Shown one piece after another: positions 7,196 through 14,950 of a stretch of DNA of 64,000 bases. Where the stretch lies: contig NZ_SLYP02000001.1 in NCBI RefSeq assembly GCF_004341505.2, positions 3,248,501-3,312,500 of the forward strand, written 5' to 3'. Numbering within the stretch: the first letter of the stretch is position 1; each line of letters opens with the position of its first letter. The notes beneath the pieces were generated by a model. It saw nothing but the letters and a program-made list of their open reading frames with translations, was not told the origin of the DNA and searched no databases. This DNA comes from Sphingomonas sp. JUb134. Its GTDB lineage: Bacteria > Pseudomonadota > Alphaproteobacteria > Sphingomonadales > Sphingomonadaceae. A program made the translations under genes and the position numbers.

Positions 7196-8595
7196 TGACA
7201 ACGTTCCGCTCGATCGATCCCGCCTCCGGTGCCACCGTCTGGGAAGGCGCCGCCGCCACGCCTGCGGAATGCGAGGCCGCCGTCGCCCGCGCCCGCGCCG
7301 CGCTCCCGGCCTGGCGCAACGCGGCCCTGGAAGACCGCATCGCCGTCGTCCGCCGCTATGCCGAGGTGCTGGAGGCCGATCGCGAGAATTTCGCAGCGCT
7401 GCTCTCGCGTGAGACCGGCAAGCTGCTGTGGGAAACCTGCGCCGAGGTCGGCTCGATGATCGGCAAGGTCGCCGTCTCGATCGCCGCGCAGGCCGAGCGC
7501 GCCGGCGAGCGCGCCAGCGAAACCGCCTTCGGCCGCGCCGTGCTGCGCCACCGTGCCCATGGCGTCATGGCGGTGCTCGGGCCGTACAACTTCCCCGGCC
7601 ATCTCCCCAACGGTCACATCGTCCCTGCCCTGCTCGCCGGCAACACGATCGTGTTCAAGCCGTCCGAGGTCACCCCCGCCGTCGGCGCGCACATGGTCGC
7701 GCTGTGGGAAAAAGCAGGGCTGCCGGCCGGCGTCCTCACCTGCGTCCAGGGCGCGCGCGAGACCGGCGAGGCACTGGTCGCCTGCGACATTGACGGCCTC
7801 TTGTTCACCGGCTCGGCCGGTGCCGGCGCCGCGCTCAAGCGCGCGACCATCGATCGCCCCCACCTCATCCTCGCGCTCGAACTCGGCGGCAACAACCCGC
7901 TGATCGTCTGGGATTCACCCGAGGAAGCCGCCTCGATCATCGTCCACTCCGCCTTCGTCACCACCGGCCAGCGCTGCTCCTGCGCCCGCCGCCTGATCGT
8001 GCCCCAGGGTGCGATGGGCGACGCCATCGTCGACGCCCTCGACGCGCTCACCGCCCGCATCCGCATCGCCGCCTGGGACGAGGAAGGCGACGCCTTCATG
8101 GGCCCGCTGGTCTCCGCCGCCGCCGCCACCGGCGCGCACGCCGCGGTCGATCGGCTCGTCGCCGCTGGCGCCCGCACGATCCGTCCGTTCGATCGGGTGG
8201 AGGGCCGCAGCGACGCCTTCGTCAGCCCCTCGATCCTCGACGTGACCGGCGTCGCGGTGCCCGATGCGGAGGTGTTCGCCCCCGTCCTCCAGGTCACCCG
8301 CGTTCCCGATTTCCAGGCGGCGATCGCGGCCGCCAACGCCACCGCCTTCGGCCTCTCCGCCGGCCTCGTCAGCAGCGACCCCGGCCAGTGGCAGGCGTTC
8401 CTCGATGCGTCGCGCGCCGGCATCGTCAACCGCAACCGGCCCACCACGGGGGCTGCCGCCAACATGCCGTTCGGCGGCCTCGGCGCCTCAGGCAACCACC
8501 GCCCGAGTGCCTATTACGCCGCCGACTATTGCGCCTACCCGATCGGCAGCTTCGAAGCGGACACCGTCCAGCCGCTCCCCGTCCCCGGCGCCTGA
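7195..8595 (+). CDS. astD: N-succinylglutamate 5-semialdehyde dehydrogenase
   Basis: The 466-residue protein is an NAD-dependent aldehyde dehydrogenase with complete catalytic residues: Asn132 (GPYNFPGHLPNGH), Lys155, the general base Glu229 (LELGGNNP) and the nucleophile Cys261 (TTGQRCSC). The GPYNFPGHLPNGHIVPAL stretch is characteristic of AstD. It would oxidise the semialdehyde produced by AstC, normally N-succinylglutamate semialdehyde; a one-carbon-longer lysine-derived aldehyde is conceivable. The start overlaps the astA stop (TGATG). A perfect stem-loop follows the gene, marking the likely operon end. Confidence 0.87.
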   Translation: MTTFRSIDPASGATVWEGAAATPAECEAAVARARAALPAWRNAALEDRIAVVRRYAEVLEADRENFAALLSRETGKLLWETCAEVGSMIGKVAVSIAAQAERAGERASETAFGRAVLRHRAHGVMAVLGPYNFPGHLPNGHIVPALLAGNTIVFKPSEVTPAVGAHMVALWEKAGLPAGVLTCVQGARETGEALVACDIDGLLFTGSAGAGAALKRATIDRPHLILALELGGNNPLIVWDSPEEAASIIVHSAFVTTGQRCSCARRLIVPQGAMGDAIVDALDALTARIRIAAWDEEGDAFMGPLVSAAAATGAHAAVDRLVAAGARTIRPFDRVEGRSDAFVSPSILDVTGVAVPDAEVFAPVLQVTRVPDFQAAIAAANATAFGLSAGLVSSDPGQWQAFLDASRAGIVNRNRPTTGAAANMPFGGLGASGNHRPSAYYAADYCAYPIGSFEADTVQPLPVPGA

Positions 8596-8610
8596 CGCCC
8601 ACGGCCTCAC

Positions 8611-8636
8611 GGGCGGTTCGACAAAAGGAACCGCCC
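8611..8636 (+). terminator. Stem-loop after astD
   Basis: GGGCGGTTC (8611-8619) pairs perfectly with GAACCGCCC (8628-8636) across an 8-nt loop. There is no U-tract afterwards, so it may act as a transcript-end stabiliser rather than a classic intrinsic terminator. It lies 15 bp after the astD stop. Confidence 0.55.
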
Positions 8637-8870
8637 GCGACTTGGCATCACCCGCCCTGCCTGTACGATGCCCGCGACAAGTTCAGGAGCGAATCCGGGC
8701 GAGTACAGGCAAGTTCGTGGAAGTTGAGAGCCAATCCCAACATCCACAATAAACAACTTAGTTTCGCATCAGAGCTCCGGCAGCGCCGCTGTTCTTCTTC
8801 GGATGCAACGCTGACCTGTCCCGCCCGGATGAAAGCTTGATCGCACGTCCAAAACAGGGAGAGGGATGCC
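8637..8870. other. Intergenic region with no supported gene
   Basis: This 234-bp stretch is less GC-rich than its surroundings (for example around 8740-8770). It should hold the promoter of the following esterase gene; an excellent ribosome binding site (AGGGAGAGGG) ends just before 8871. I found no convincing small gene or RNA. Confidence 0.4.
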
Positions 8871-9839
8871 ATGACGACAACAAGGAACACCCGTTGGGCG
8901 CGCGCTATCGGCCGCGCGTATCTGCGACCGGCCGCGGTGGCGCTCGCCGCCGCCTGCCTGCTCGCGGCGCCGGCCCAGGCGCAGGAGGACCGGATGACTC
9001 CGATCCCCATCCCGGCCCAGCCCAATGCGATCCCGCTCAAGACCGGCCCGCTGCCCGGCGCCAAGGCCAAGGAATCCTGGCACAGCCAGTACAACAGCGT
9101 CTTCGCCCGCAACGTGACGGAGGCGACGCTCACCCCCTTCCTGCCCGATCCGGCAAAGGCGACCGGTGCTGCCGTGATCGTGACCCCGGGCGGCGGTTTC
9201 CGCACCCTGTCGATGGAGAACGAGGGCTGGGACGTCGCCCGCGCGCTTGCCGCCCAGGGCGTCGCCGCCTTCGTCCTGAAGTACCGCCTCAACCAGACGC
9301 CGGCGGACATGCCCGCCTTCGAACGCTCGATGGCGGAGATGTTCTCGGCCACCGCCGCGCGCCCGCCGCGGCCGAACCCGGCGGACGCGATGGCCGCCCT
9401 CGCGCCGCAGATCGCCGATGCCCGCGCCGCCTTCGCCCTGATCCGCCAGCGCGCACCCGAATGGCGCATCGACCGCGACCGCGTCGGCATGGTCGGCTTT
9501 TCCGCCGGGGCGATGCTCACGCTCGCCACCACGCTTTCGGCGCAGGACACCAAGCCCGCCTTCATCGGCCTCATCTACGGCCCGCTGTCGGAGGTGAGCG
9601 TCCCCGCCGACGCGCCGCCGATGTTCGTGGCGCTCGCCGCCGACGATCCCTTCTTCGCCAACAGCGGCTTCGGCCTGATCGAAAGCTGGAAGGCCGCCAA
9701 GCGCCCCGTCGAGTTCCACCTCTATGAGCAGGGCGGCCACGGCTTCGGCATGTACCAGAAGAGCACCACCAGCACCGGCTGGTTCTCCGCCTTCTCCAGC
9801 TGGCTCGGCATGCACGGCATGCTCAAGCCGCGCGGCTGA
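8871..9839 (+). CDS. Secreted alpha/beta-hydrolase (esterase)
   Basis: The 322-residue protein has a twin-arginine-free signal peptide (hydrophobic about 20-36, cleavage after AQA near residue 37). The mature part is an alpha/beta-hydrolase of the BD-FAE/acetyl-xylan-esterase-like group: the oxyanion region TPGGGF, nucleophile GFSAGA, acid residue in LAADDPFF, and catalytic His in QGGHGFG. It probably removes acyl groups from carbohydrates or small esters in the periplasm. It stands alone, between two stem-loops. The exact substrate is unknown. Confidence 0.75.
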   Translation: MTTTRNTRWARAIGRAYLRPAAVALAAACLLAAPAQAQEDRMTPIPIPAQPNAIPLKTGPLPGAKAKESWHSQYNSVFARNVTEATLTPFLPDPAKATGAAVIVTPGGGFRTLSMENEGWDVARALAAQGVAAFVLKYRLNQTPADMPAFERSMAEMFSATAARPPRPNPADAMAALAPQIADARAAFALIRQRAPEWRIDRDRVGMVGFSAGAMLTLATTLSAQDTKPAFIGLIYGPLSEVSVPADAPPMFVALAADDPFFANSGFGLIESWKAAKRPVEFHLYEQGGHGFGMYQKSTTSTGWFSAFSSWLGMHGMLKPRG

Positions 9840-9845
9840 TGCCCA

Positions 9846-9884
9846 CGCCGGGATCGGAGCGCCCCTCCGGTCCCGGCGCCTTTC
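9846..9884 (+). terminator. Intrinsic terminator after the esterase gene
   Basis: CGCCGGGA (9846-9853) pairs with TCCCGGCG (9871-9878), and the inner CGGAG/CTCCG (9855-9859/9865-9869) extends the helix to about 13 base pairs with one mismatch. A CCTTTCT tail follows. It begins 6 bp after the stop codon. Confidence 0.75.
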
Positions 9885-9951
9885 TCGCCTCCTGCAGTGA
9901 ACCGCGCCCGCGCTGAACGGTTGACGCTCGCCAGCCACTGACGAGCCGAAC

Positions 9952-11259
9952 GTGATCGACCCCATCCGCGAACCCCTCGAAGCCGATACCCAGGTCCACG
10001 CACCCCCGCCGCCCGCGGGCATGATGAAGCTGGTCGGTGCCGGCGTGGTGACGGGCGCCGCGGACGACGACCCTTCCGCCATCGGCACCTATGCCAGTGC
10101 CGGCGCGCGCTTCGGCCTGGGCTTCCTCTGGATCGCCCCGGTCCTGCTGCCGATGATGTACGTCGTCACCTATCTGTCGGCGAAGATCGGCCAGGTGTAC
10201 GGCAAGGGGCTGTTCGCCTGCATCCGCGACCAGTTCCCCCGCTGGGTGCTCTACCCGATGGTGACGCTCGCCTTCCTGGGCAACATCATCGAGGCGGCGG
10301 CGGACCTGGGCGGCATCGGCGCCGCGCTCAACCTGCTCGTGCCCATCCCCGTGCCGCTGATCGTGCTGGGCGCGGCCGTCATCATCTTCGCCGTCCAGTA
10401 TTTCGGCTCCTATACGCTCATCCGCCGGGTGTTCCGCTGGTTGGCGCTGGTCCTCTTCGCCTATGTCGCCGCCGCCATCCTCGCGCGCCCCGATCCGCTG
10501 GAGATCCTGCGCGCGACCTTCCTGCCCAGCATCACGTTCAGCTCCGAGTTCATCGCGCTGGTGGTCGCCTGCATCGGCACCTCGCTCTCCGCCTATGTCT
10601 ACACCTGGCAGTCGAACCAGGAGGTGGAGGAGCAGATCGCGATCGGCCGCCGGCGCCTGTGGCAGCGCAAGGGCGCGACCCGGCGCGAGATGAAGCGGAC
10701 CAGCCGCGACGTGCTGGTCGGCATGATCTTCTCCAACCTGATCCTTTATTTCATCATCCTGTCGACCGGCCTCACCCTGCATCCCGCCGGCCAGACCGAG
10801 ATCGACAGCGCCGCCCAGGCCGCGGCCGCGCTGGAGCCGCTCGCGGGCGAGGGTGCGAAATATCTCTTCGCCGCGGGCGTCGTCGGCGTCGGCTTCCTGG
10901 CGGTGCCGATCATGACGACGGGCGCCGCCTATGACGTGGTGCAGGGCATCGGGCGCGAGGGCAGCCTCCACGACGCGCCCAGCCACAACAAGCTCTTCTA
11001 CGCGATCATCGGCATCGTCACGGCCCTCGCCGTGGCGATGAACTTCCTCGGCCTCAATCCCATGAAGATGCTGGTCTGGTCGGGCATCGTCCAGGGCTTC
11101 TCCGTGCCCCCGCTCCTGCTGCTGATGATGCTGCTCACCAACAGCCGCAAGGTCGTGGGCGCGCGCACCAACGGTTGCTGGACCAACTTCCTCGGTTGGG
11201 CGACGACGCTCGTCACCTTCCTGTGCACGGTGACGCTGGTGGTGACCTGGTTCGTGTGA
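9952..11259 (+). CDS. NRAMP-superfamily divalent metal transporter, variant motifs
   Basis: The 435-residue protein has about 11 hydrophobic segments, as expected for SLC11/NRAMP carriers that import Mn2+ or Fe2+ with protons. The metal-site motifs differ from the classic DPGN and MPH: helix 1 reads DDDPSAIGTY (38-47) and helix 6 reads GTSLSAYVYTWQSNQEVEE (about 211-229). The key Asp is kept but the Asn and the metal-selecting Met are not. Such DDDPS variants form a separate branch that includes NRAMP-related transporters whose substrate may be Mg2+ or is unknown. GTG at 9952 is the only start that keeps the N-terminus; no strong ribosome binding site is visible. Confidence 0.75.
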   Translation: MIDPIREPLEADTQVHAPPPPAGMMKLVGAGVVTGAADDDPSAIGTYASAGARFGLGFLWIAPVLLPMMYVVTYLSAKIGQVYGKGLFACIRDQFPRWVLYPMVTLAFLGNIIEAAADLGGIGAALNLLVPIPVPLIVLGAAVIIFAVQYFGSYTLIRRVFRWLALVLFAYVAAAILARPDPLEILRATFLPSITFSSEFIALVVACIGTSLSAYVYTWQSNQEVEEQIAIGRRRLWQRKGATRREMKRTSRDVLVGMIFSNLILYFIILSTGLTLHPAGQTEIDSAAQAAAALEPLAGEGAKYLFAAGVVGVGFLAVPIMTTGAAYDVVQGIGREGSLHDAPSHNKLFYAIIGIVTALAVAMNFLGLNPMKMLVWSGIVQGFSVPPLLLLMMLLTNSRKVVGARTNGCWTNFLGWATTLVTFLCTVTLVVTWFV

Positions 11260-11266
11260 AGCCCGG

Positions 11267-11890
11267 TCAGGCCGCTACGGCCTCCGGCGCCGCGCCCACG
11301 AACGGCGCCACCACCGCCAGCGCACGCTCGACATAGGGCGCCTTCTCGCCGACCGGGGCGACATAGTGGATCGCCGCCTCCGCATCGGCCAGCGACGCCC
11401 CGCGCGCGACCATCCAGGCGGCGAGATATTGCGAGGCGAGGCACCCACCCGCCGTCGCGACGTTGCCGTGCGCGACGAACGGCGCGTCGATCACTCGCAC
11501 CCCTGCCTCGATCACCCAGGGCTTGGTGGTAAGGTCGGTGCACGCCGGCAGGTCGCCGACCAGCCCCAGCTTGGCGAGCAGCAGCGTGCCCGAACATTGC
11601 GCCCCGATCAGCTGGCGGGCCGGGTCGAGCCGGATCTGGCCGAGCAGGTCGGCGTCCGCGGCGATCTCGCGCGTCCGGATGCCGCTGCCGATCAGCACCG
11701 CATCGGCTTCGGCCGCGAACGCCAGCGGCTTCTGGCGCTGGATGGTGACCCCGTTCATGGACGTGACCTGCTCGGTCGGGCAGGTGATGTGCGCTGCCCA
11801 GCCCTGCGCCTTCATCCGGTTCAGGATCGCGGCCGCGACGAACGAATCCAGTTCGTTGAACCCGTCGAACGTCAAAACCGCAATCTGCAT
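11267..11890 (-). CDS. DJ-1/PfpI-family protein
   Basis: This 207-residue protein starts MQIAVLTFDGFNELD, typical of the DJ-1/PfpI glutamine-amidotransferase-like fold. The nucleophile elbow is GAQCSGTLLLA with a reactive Cys near residue 100. GGAGG is 5 nt upstream of the ATG at 11890, which favours this start over one ten codons upstream. Relatives include isocyanide hydratases, glyoxalase III-type deglycases and AraC-linked sensors, so the activity cannot be fixed. It converges on the NRAMP gene with only 7 bp between stops. Confidence 0.75.
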   Translation of the reverse strand: MQIAVLTFDGFNELDSFVAAAILNRMKAQGWAAHITCPTEQVTSMNGVTIQRQKPLAFAAEADAVLIGSGIRTREIAADADLLGQIRLDPARQLIGAQCSGTLLLAKLGLVGDLPACTDLTTKPWVIEAGVRVIDAPFVAHGNVATAGGCLASQYLAAWMVARGASLADAEAAIHYVAPVGEKAPYVERALAVVAPFVGAAPEAVAA

Positions 11891-11962
11891 GGCCGCCTCC
11901 CTGGCGATGTGTGGAAGCACGGCCTAGCGCATCCCGACCGGCGTGTCTTTCGCCGCCCGTCG

Positions 11963-12859
11963 CTACTGCGCCCCCTCGGGCGTCGCACCGGCCGGGAGCA
12001 CCCAGTTCCGGTCCGCCGCCGCATCGATCACCAGCGTGACCTGGCGGATGATCGGCAAGCCGATGTTCGCCAGATCGCCCAGGAAGGACACGTCCGGGTT
12101 TTCCAGCGTCACCGGGCCGATCTTGATCGTCCCCCGCACCCGGCCACCATAGACAGGGCCTTCGGTGTTGATCGACTTGAACCTGCCGACGATCTTCGCC
12201 GGCTCGAACAACGGCACCTTGTCCATCATCGACACCGGCAGGCTCAGCGCGGCGTTGTAGCCGGTGTCGAAATGCGCCGGCAGCGTGCTGCCATCGGGCA
12301 GGACGATCGCCACCGTGGGGATGCCCTCCACATAGTCCGTCGGCGCTCCCGCCGAAGCCGGCGTATTGGTACGCGGCACGAGAAGCGCGCGATCGTTGGC
12401 GAGGTCCAGGTACAACAGGCTCCGGGTGAACATCTCGGACGAGAGGATCCCCATCGCGTCGTTACGATCATAGGCGAATGCTGCCGCCTCGATCGCCCCC
12501 ACCTTCAGCCCGCCGACCGTGGCATCCGGGATCGAGACCTCGGGCAGCAGCTCCGTCTTGCCCGTGGTCCCGTCGAGCGCCTGGACCTGGCCGATCTTCT
12601 TCATCCGAAGACGCTTGGCCAGATTCTGCTCGATCGTGGCGCCGTCCGAACCCGTGTCGAAGACCATCGGGATCAGGTCGCCATCGGCCACCCGCATCAT
12701 GACGAGGACGCGGTCCGGCGACTGATAGAGGGTGATCTCGCCCGTTTCCGGCAATCCCGGCGTCGCGGCATCCTCACGAGCCCAGGCGCCGGCCGGGGCC
12801 ATGAGCAAGGACATCGCGGACAGCAGGACCCGTCCCAACGCATTTGACGCTCGCAACAT
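11963..12859 (-). CDS. Secreted retropepsin-like aspartic protease with two DTG motifs
   Basis: The 298-residue product has a signal peptide (hydrophobic about 10-26, AGAWA cleavage) and two clan-AA active-site motifs, VFDTGSDGATI (near residue 70) and AHFDTGYNAALS (near residue 205). Two DTG motifs in one chain would build a complete pepsin-like active site without dimerisation. The start at 12859 has GAGGGG 5 nt upstream. A BlaI/MecI-like dyad about 63 bp upstream suggests repression until a cell-wall or antibiotic signal arrives. Substrate is unknown. A second DTG protease lies at 62029-63207. Confidence 0.72.
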   Translation of the reverse strand: MLRASNALGRVLLSAMSLLMAPAGAWAREDAATPGLPETGEITLYQSPDRVLVMMRVADGDLIPMVFDTGSDGATIEQNLAKRLRMKKIGQVQALDGTTGKTELLPEVSIPDATVGGLKVGAIEAAAFAYDRNDAMGILSSEMFTRSLLYLDLANDRALLVPRTNTPASAGAPTDYVEGIPTVAIVLPDGSTLPAHFDTGYNAALSLPVSMMDKVPLFEPAKIVGRFKSINTEGPVYGGRVRGTIKIGPVTLENPDVSFLGDLANIGLPIIRQVTLVIDAAADRNWVLPAGATPEGAQ

Positions 12860-12921
12860 GGCATCCCCTCCGTGCGGCCCCATCGCTCCGATGCGGAGCG
12901 TGTATCGAGCCGCCACCATTG

Positions 12922-12946
12922 ACTACAAATGTAGTTGATTCGTCAA
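12922..12946 (-). promoter_or_regulatory. BlaI/MecI-like operator overlapping a promoter
   Basis: ACTACA-AA-TGTAGT at 12922-12935 is a perfect 6-bp-arm dyad matching the TACA-N2-TGTA core bound by BlaI/MecI repressors. On the minus strand it lies immediately after TTGACG (12946-12941), a good -35 box, so the dyad would fill the spacer between -35 and -10 of a promoter driving the aspartic protease gene. No blaI or blaR1 gene lies in the window. The regulator assignment is from motif resemblance. Confidence 0.45.
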
Positions 12947-13015
12947 GCTGCCCCTGCACCTCCCCTTTGAAGGCAAACCGCCGATCCAGATCGAGCCGAC
13001 GAGCTTTCCTAATTC

Positions 13016-13030
13016 GAACCTATATGGTTC
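13016..13030. promoter_or_regulatory. Dyad upstream of the muramidase gene
   Basis: GAACC-TATAT-GGTTC is a perfect inverted repeat 28 bp before the muramidase start and upstream of its AGGAGG ribosome binding site (13047-13052). The central TATAT could be part of a -10 element, making this a repressor-type site. It contains GAAC-N7-GTTC; the alphaproteobacterial LexA site is instead a direct repeat GTTC-N7-GTTC, so it is not a canonical SOS box. Confidence 0.35.
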
Positions 13031-13057
13031 ACCGTCCTGCTTGCACAGGAGGATGTG

Positions 13058-13597
13058 ATGACCATCGAGACGTTGATCGACGAAGTGATCGCGCGCGAGG
13101 GCGGGTTCGTGGACCACCCGGCCGATCGCGGCGGGCCGACCCGCTGGGGGCTGACGGAGGCGGTGGCACGCCGCAACGGCTATGATGGGCCGATGCGAAC
13201 GCTGCCGCGCAGTGTCGCCGCCGACCTCTACTGCCGCCTCTATTGGGAGCGCCCGCGCTTCGCCGACGTCGCCGCCCGCGCGCCCAACCTCGCCGCCGAA
13301 CTCTTCGACACCGGCATCAACATGGGGCCCAAGGTGGCGACGAGCTTCCTCCAGCGCGCGCTGAATGCGCTCAACCGCGGCGCCACCGACTATGCCGACC
13401 TGCGCGTGGACGGTGCGATCGGCCCGGCGACGCTGGCCGCGCTCGACACCTTTCTCGCCAGCCGCGGAACGCTCGGCGAAGCGGTGCTGGTGAAGGCCTG
13501 CGACGCGCTCCAGGGCGCCCGCTACCTCGACCTCGCCGAGCAGCGCCCGGCCAACGAGGCGTTCCTCTACGGCTGGCTCGCCAACCGGCTCGGCTGA
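13058..13597 (+). CDS. GH108 muramidase (phage/GTA-type endolysin)
   Basis: The 179-residue protein has the GH108 (DUF847) lysozyme signature REGGFVDHPADRGGPTRWG at residues 12-30, with the catalytic Glu in EGG, followed by a C-terminal peptidoglycan-binding type-3 region (DGAIGPATLAAL, about 124-135). It cleaves peptidoglycan glycan strands. ATG at 13058 is preferred because AGGAGG sits 5 nt upstream; the GTG one codon earlier is too close. There is no signal peptide, consistent with release by the holin encoded 50 bp downstream. Rhodobacter GTA release uses a muramidase and holin pair of this kind. Confidence 0.85.
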   Translation: MTIETLIDEVIAREGGFVDHPADRGGPTRWGLTEAVARRNGYDGPMRTLPRSVAADLYCRLYWERPRFADVAARAPNLAAELFDTGINMGPKVATSFLQRALNALNRGATDYADLRVDGAIGPATLAALDTFLASRGTLGEAVLVKACDALQGARYLDLAEQRPANEAFLYGWLANRLG

Positions 13598-13647
13598 TCG
13601 CGCCCTTCGACTTCCACCGTCCGACACCTCGAACAAAGGACAGGCAC

Positions 13648-14061
13648 ATGAGCATCATCGACGGCGTGATCGGCCCGATCGCGGGGCTGCTCGACCGCAT
13701 CATTCCCGACGCCAAGGCGCGCGACGCGGCCAAGCTGGAGCTGCTGAAGCTGGAAAACCTGCGCGAGCTGGAGGCGACCCGCATCCAGCTCTCCGCCATC
13801 GTCGCGGAGGCACAGTCCGACGATCCCTGGACCAGCCGCGCCCGGCCCAGCTTCCTCTACGTCATGTACGCGCTGCTGCTGTGGTCGATCCCGATGGGCA
13901 TCCTCTCGGCCTTCCGCCCCGACCTCGCCGAAGCGGTCGCGCGCGGCATGACGGCGTACCTCCGCGGCATCCCGGAAGAGCTCTACGCCCTCTTCGGCAC
14001 CGGCTACCTCGGCTACACCGCCGCCCGCGCCTGGGGAAAAGCCAAGGGGGTGGAACGCTGA
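13648..14061 (+). CDS. Holin, 3TM family
   Basis: The 137-residue product starts with an amphipathic helix, a charged coiled-coil-like segment (about 22-55, KLELLKLENLRELEATR), and then hydrophobic segments near 70-87 and 100-125 with an ARPSFLYVMYALLLWSIPMG motif typical of 3TM-family phage holins. Such proteins form membrane lesions that let the endolysin reach peptidoglycan. AAAGGA lies 7 nt before the ATG. Only two strong membrane segments are evident to me, so topology is uncertain. It is followed by a cluster of REP-like repeats, not by other phage genes. Confidence 0.78.
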   Translation: MSIIDGVIGPIAGLLDRIIPDAKARDAAKLELLKLENLRELEATRIQLSAIVAEAQSDDPWTSRARPSFLYVMYALLLWSIPMGILSAFRPDLAEAVARGMTAYLRGIPEELYALFGTGYLGYTAARAWGKAKGVER

Positions 14062-14076
14062 ACGCCGCCCACTCCC

Positions 14077-14228
14077 GTACCCCGGCGAAGGCCGGGGTCC
14101 AGGGTACCACACGCAACCGCTGCGATCCTGGCCCTGGACCCCGGCCTGCGCCGGGGTACTCGAGGAAAGGACGTGCCCCATGCTTCCCTTCTTCGTACCC
14201 CGGCGAAGGCCGGGGCCCAGGGTACCAC
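14077..14228. repeat. Three REP-like palindromes (family 1)
   Basis: GTACCCCGGCGAAGGCCGGGG occurs at 14077-14097 and again at 14195-14215, and the inverted unit with CCTGCG in the loop is at 14139-14159. Each is a short GC-rich hairpin. Related pairs occur at 34840-34940, 41085-41184 and near 63295. They fill most of the gap between the holin gene and hslV. The remaining bases to 14394 show no gene. Confidence 0.85.
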
Positions 14229-14394
14229 GCGCCACCGCTGCGGCTCTTTCGCCTCTGCCCGCCCAACCCGCAACAACCGTTCTTGGCCTAACCTTAGCCT
14301 AACCTTCCGCGCCGCAGCACGACCAACGCGCTCCCGAAACGATCTCCACGCGGCCCCGATTGCAACCCCGCACCCCGGTCCCCACATGCCGCCC

Positions 14395-14943
14395 ATGAGC
14401 AACGACATGGTGTGGCACGGCACCACAATCCTCTCCGTGCGCAAGAACGGCCGAGTCGTCATCGCAGGCGATGGCCAGGTCTCCCAGGGCCCGACGGTGA
14501 TGAAGCCCAACGCCCGCAAGGTGCGCCCGCTGGGTGACGGCAGCGTGATCGCGGGCTTTGCCGGTGCAACCGCCGACGCCTTCACCCTGTTCGAACGGCT
14601 CGAGGCCAAGCTCGAGCGGCACCAGGGCCAGCTGCTGCGCGCGGCGGTCGAGCTCGCCAAGGACTGGCGTACGGACAAGTTCCTGCGCAACCTGGAGGCG
14701 ATGCTGATCGTCGCCGACAAGGAAGTGACGCTGGTGGTGACGGGCAATGGCGACGTGCTGGAGCCGGAAGGCGGCATCGCCGCGATCGGTTCGGGCGGCA
14801 ACTTCGCCCTCGCCGCCGCGCGCGCGCTCGACGAGTATGAGCAGGATGCCGAGACGGTCTGCCGCAAGGCGATGAAGATCGCCGGCGAGCTGTGCGTCTA
14901 CACCAACGACCGGCTGACCGTGGAAAGCCTGGAAACAGCCTGA
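14395..14943 (+). CDS. hslV: ATP-dependent protease subunit HslV
   Basis: The 182-residue product is the peptidase of the HslVU (ClpQY) protease. After a short propeptide the mature N-terminus is [23 protein letters not shown], with the first Thr as catalytic nucleophile; the GDGQVS and [14 protein letters not shown] motifs are typical. The start at 14395 (MSNDMVWHG before the Thr) is favoured, though ATG at 14386 is possible. It pairs with hslU 150 bp downstream, an unusually wide gap filled by a repeat element. Confidence 0.95.
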   Translation: MSNDMVWHGTTILSVRKNGRVVIAGDGQVSQGPTVMKPNARKVRPLGDGSVIAGFAGATADAFTLFERLEAKLERHQGQLLRAAVELAKDWRTDKFLRNLEAMLIVADKEVTLVVTGNGDVLEPEGGIAAIGSGGNFALAAARALDEYEQDAETVCRKAMKIAGELCVYTNDRLTVESLETA

Positions 14944-14950
14944 CCTTCCT

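Noticed and set aside
13016..13030. LexA/SOS box before the muramidase
   Set aside because: The alphaproteobacterial LexA site is a direct GTTC-N7-GTTC repeat; this one is inverted, so only an unspecified dyad is reported.
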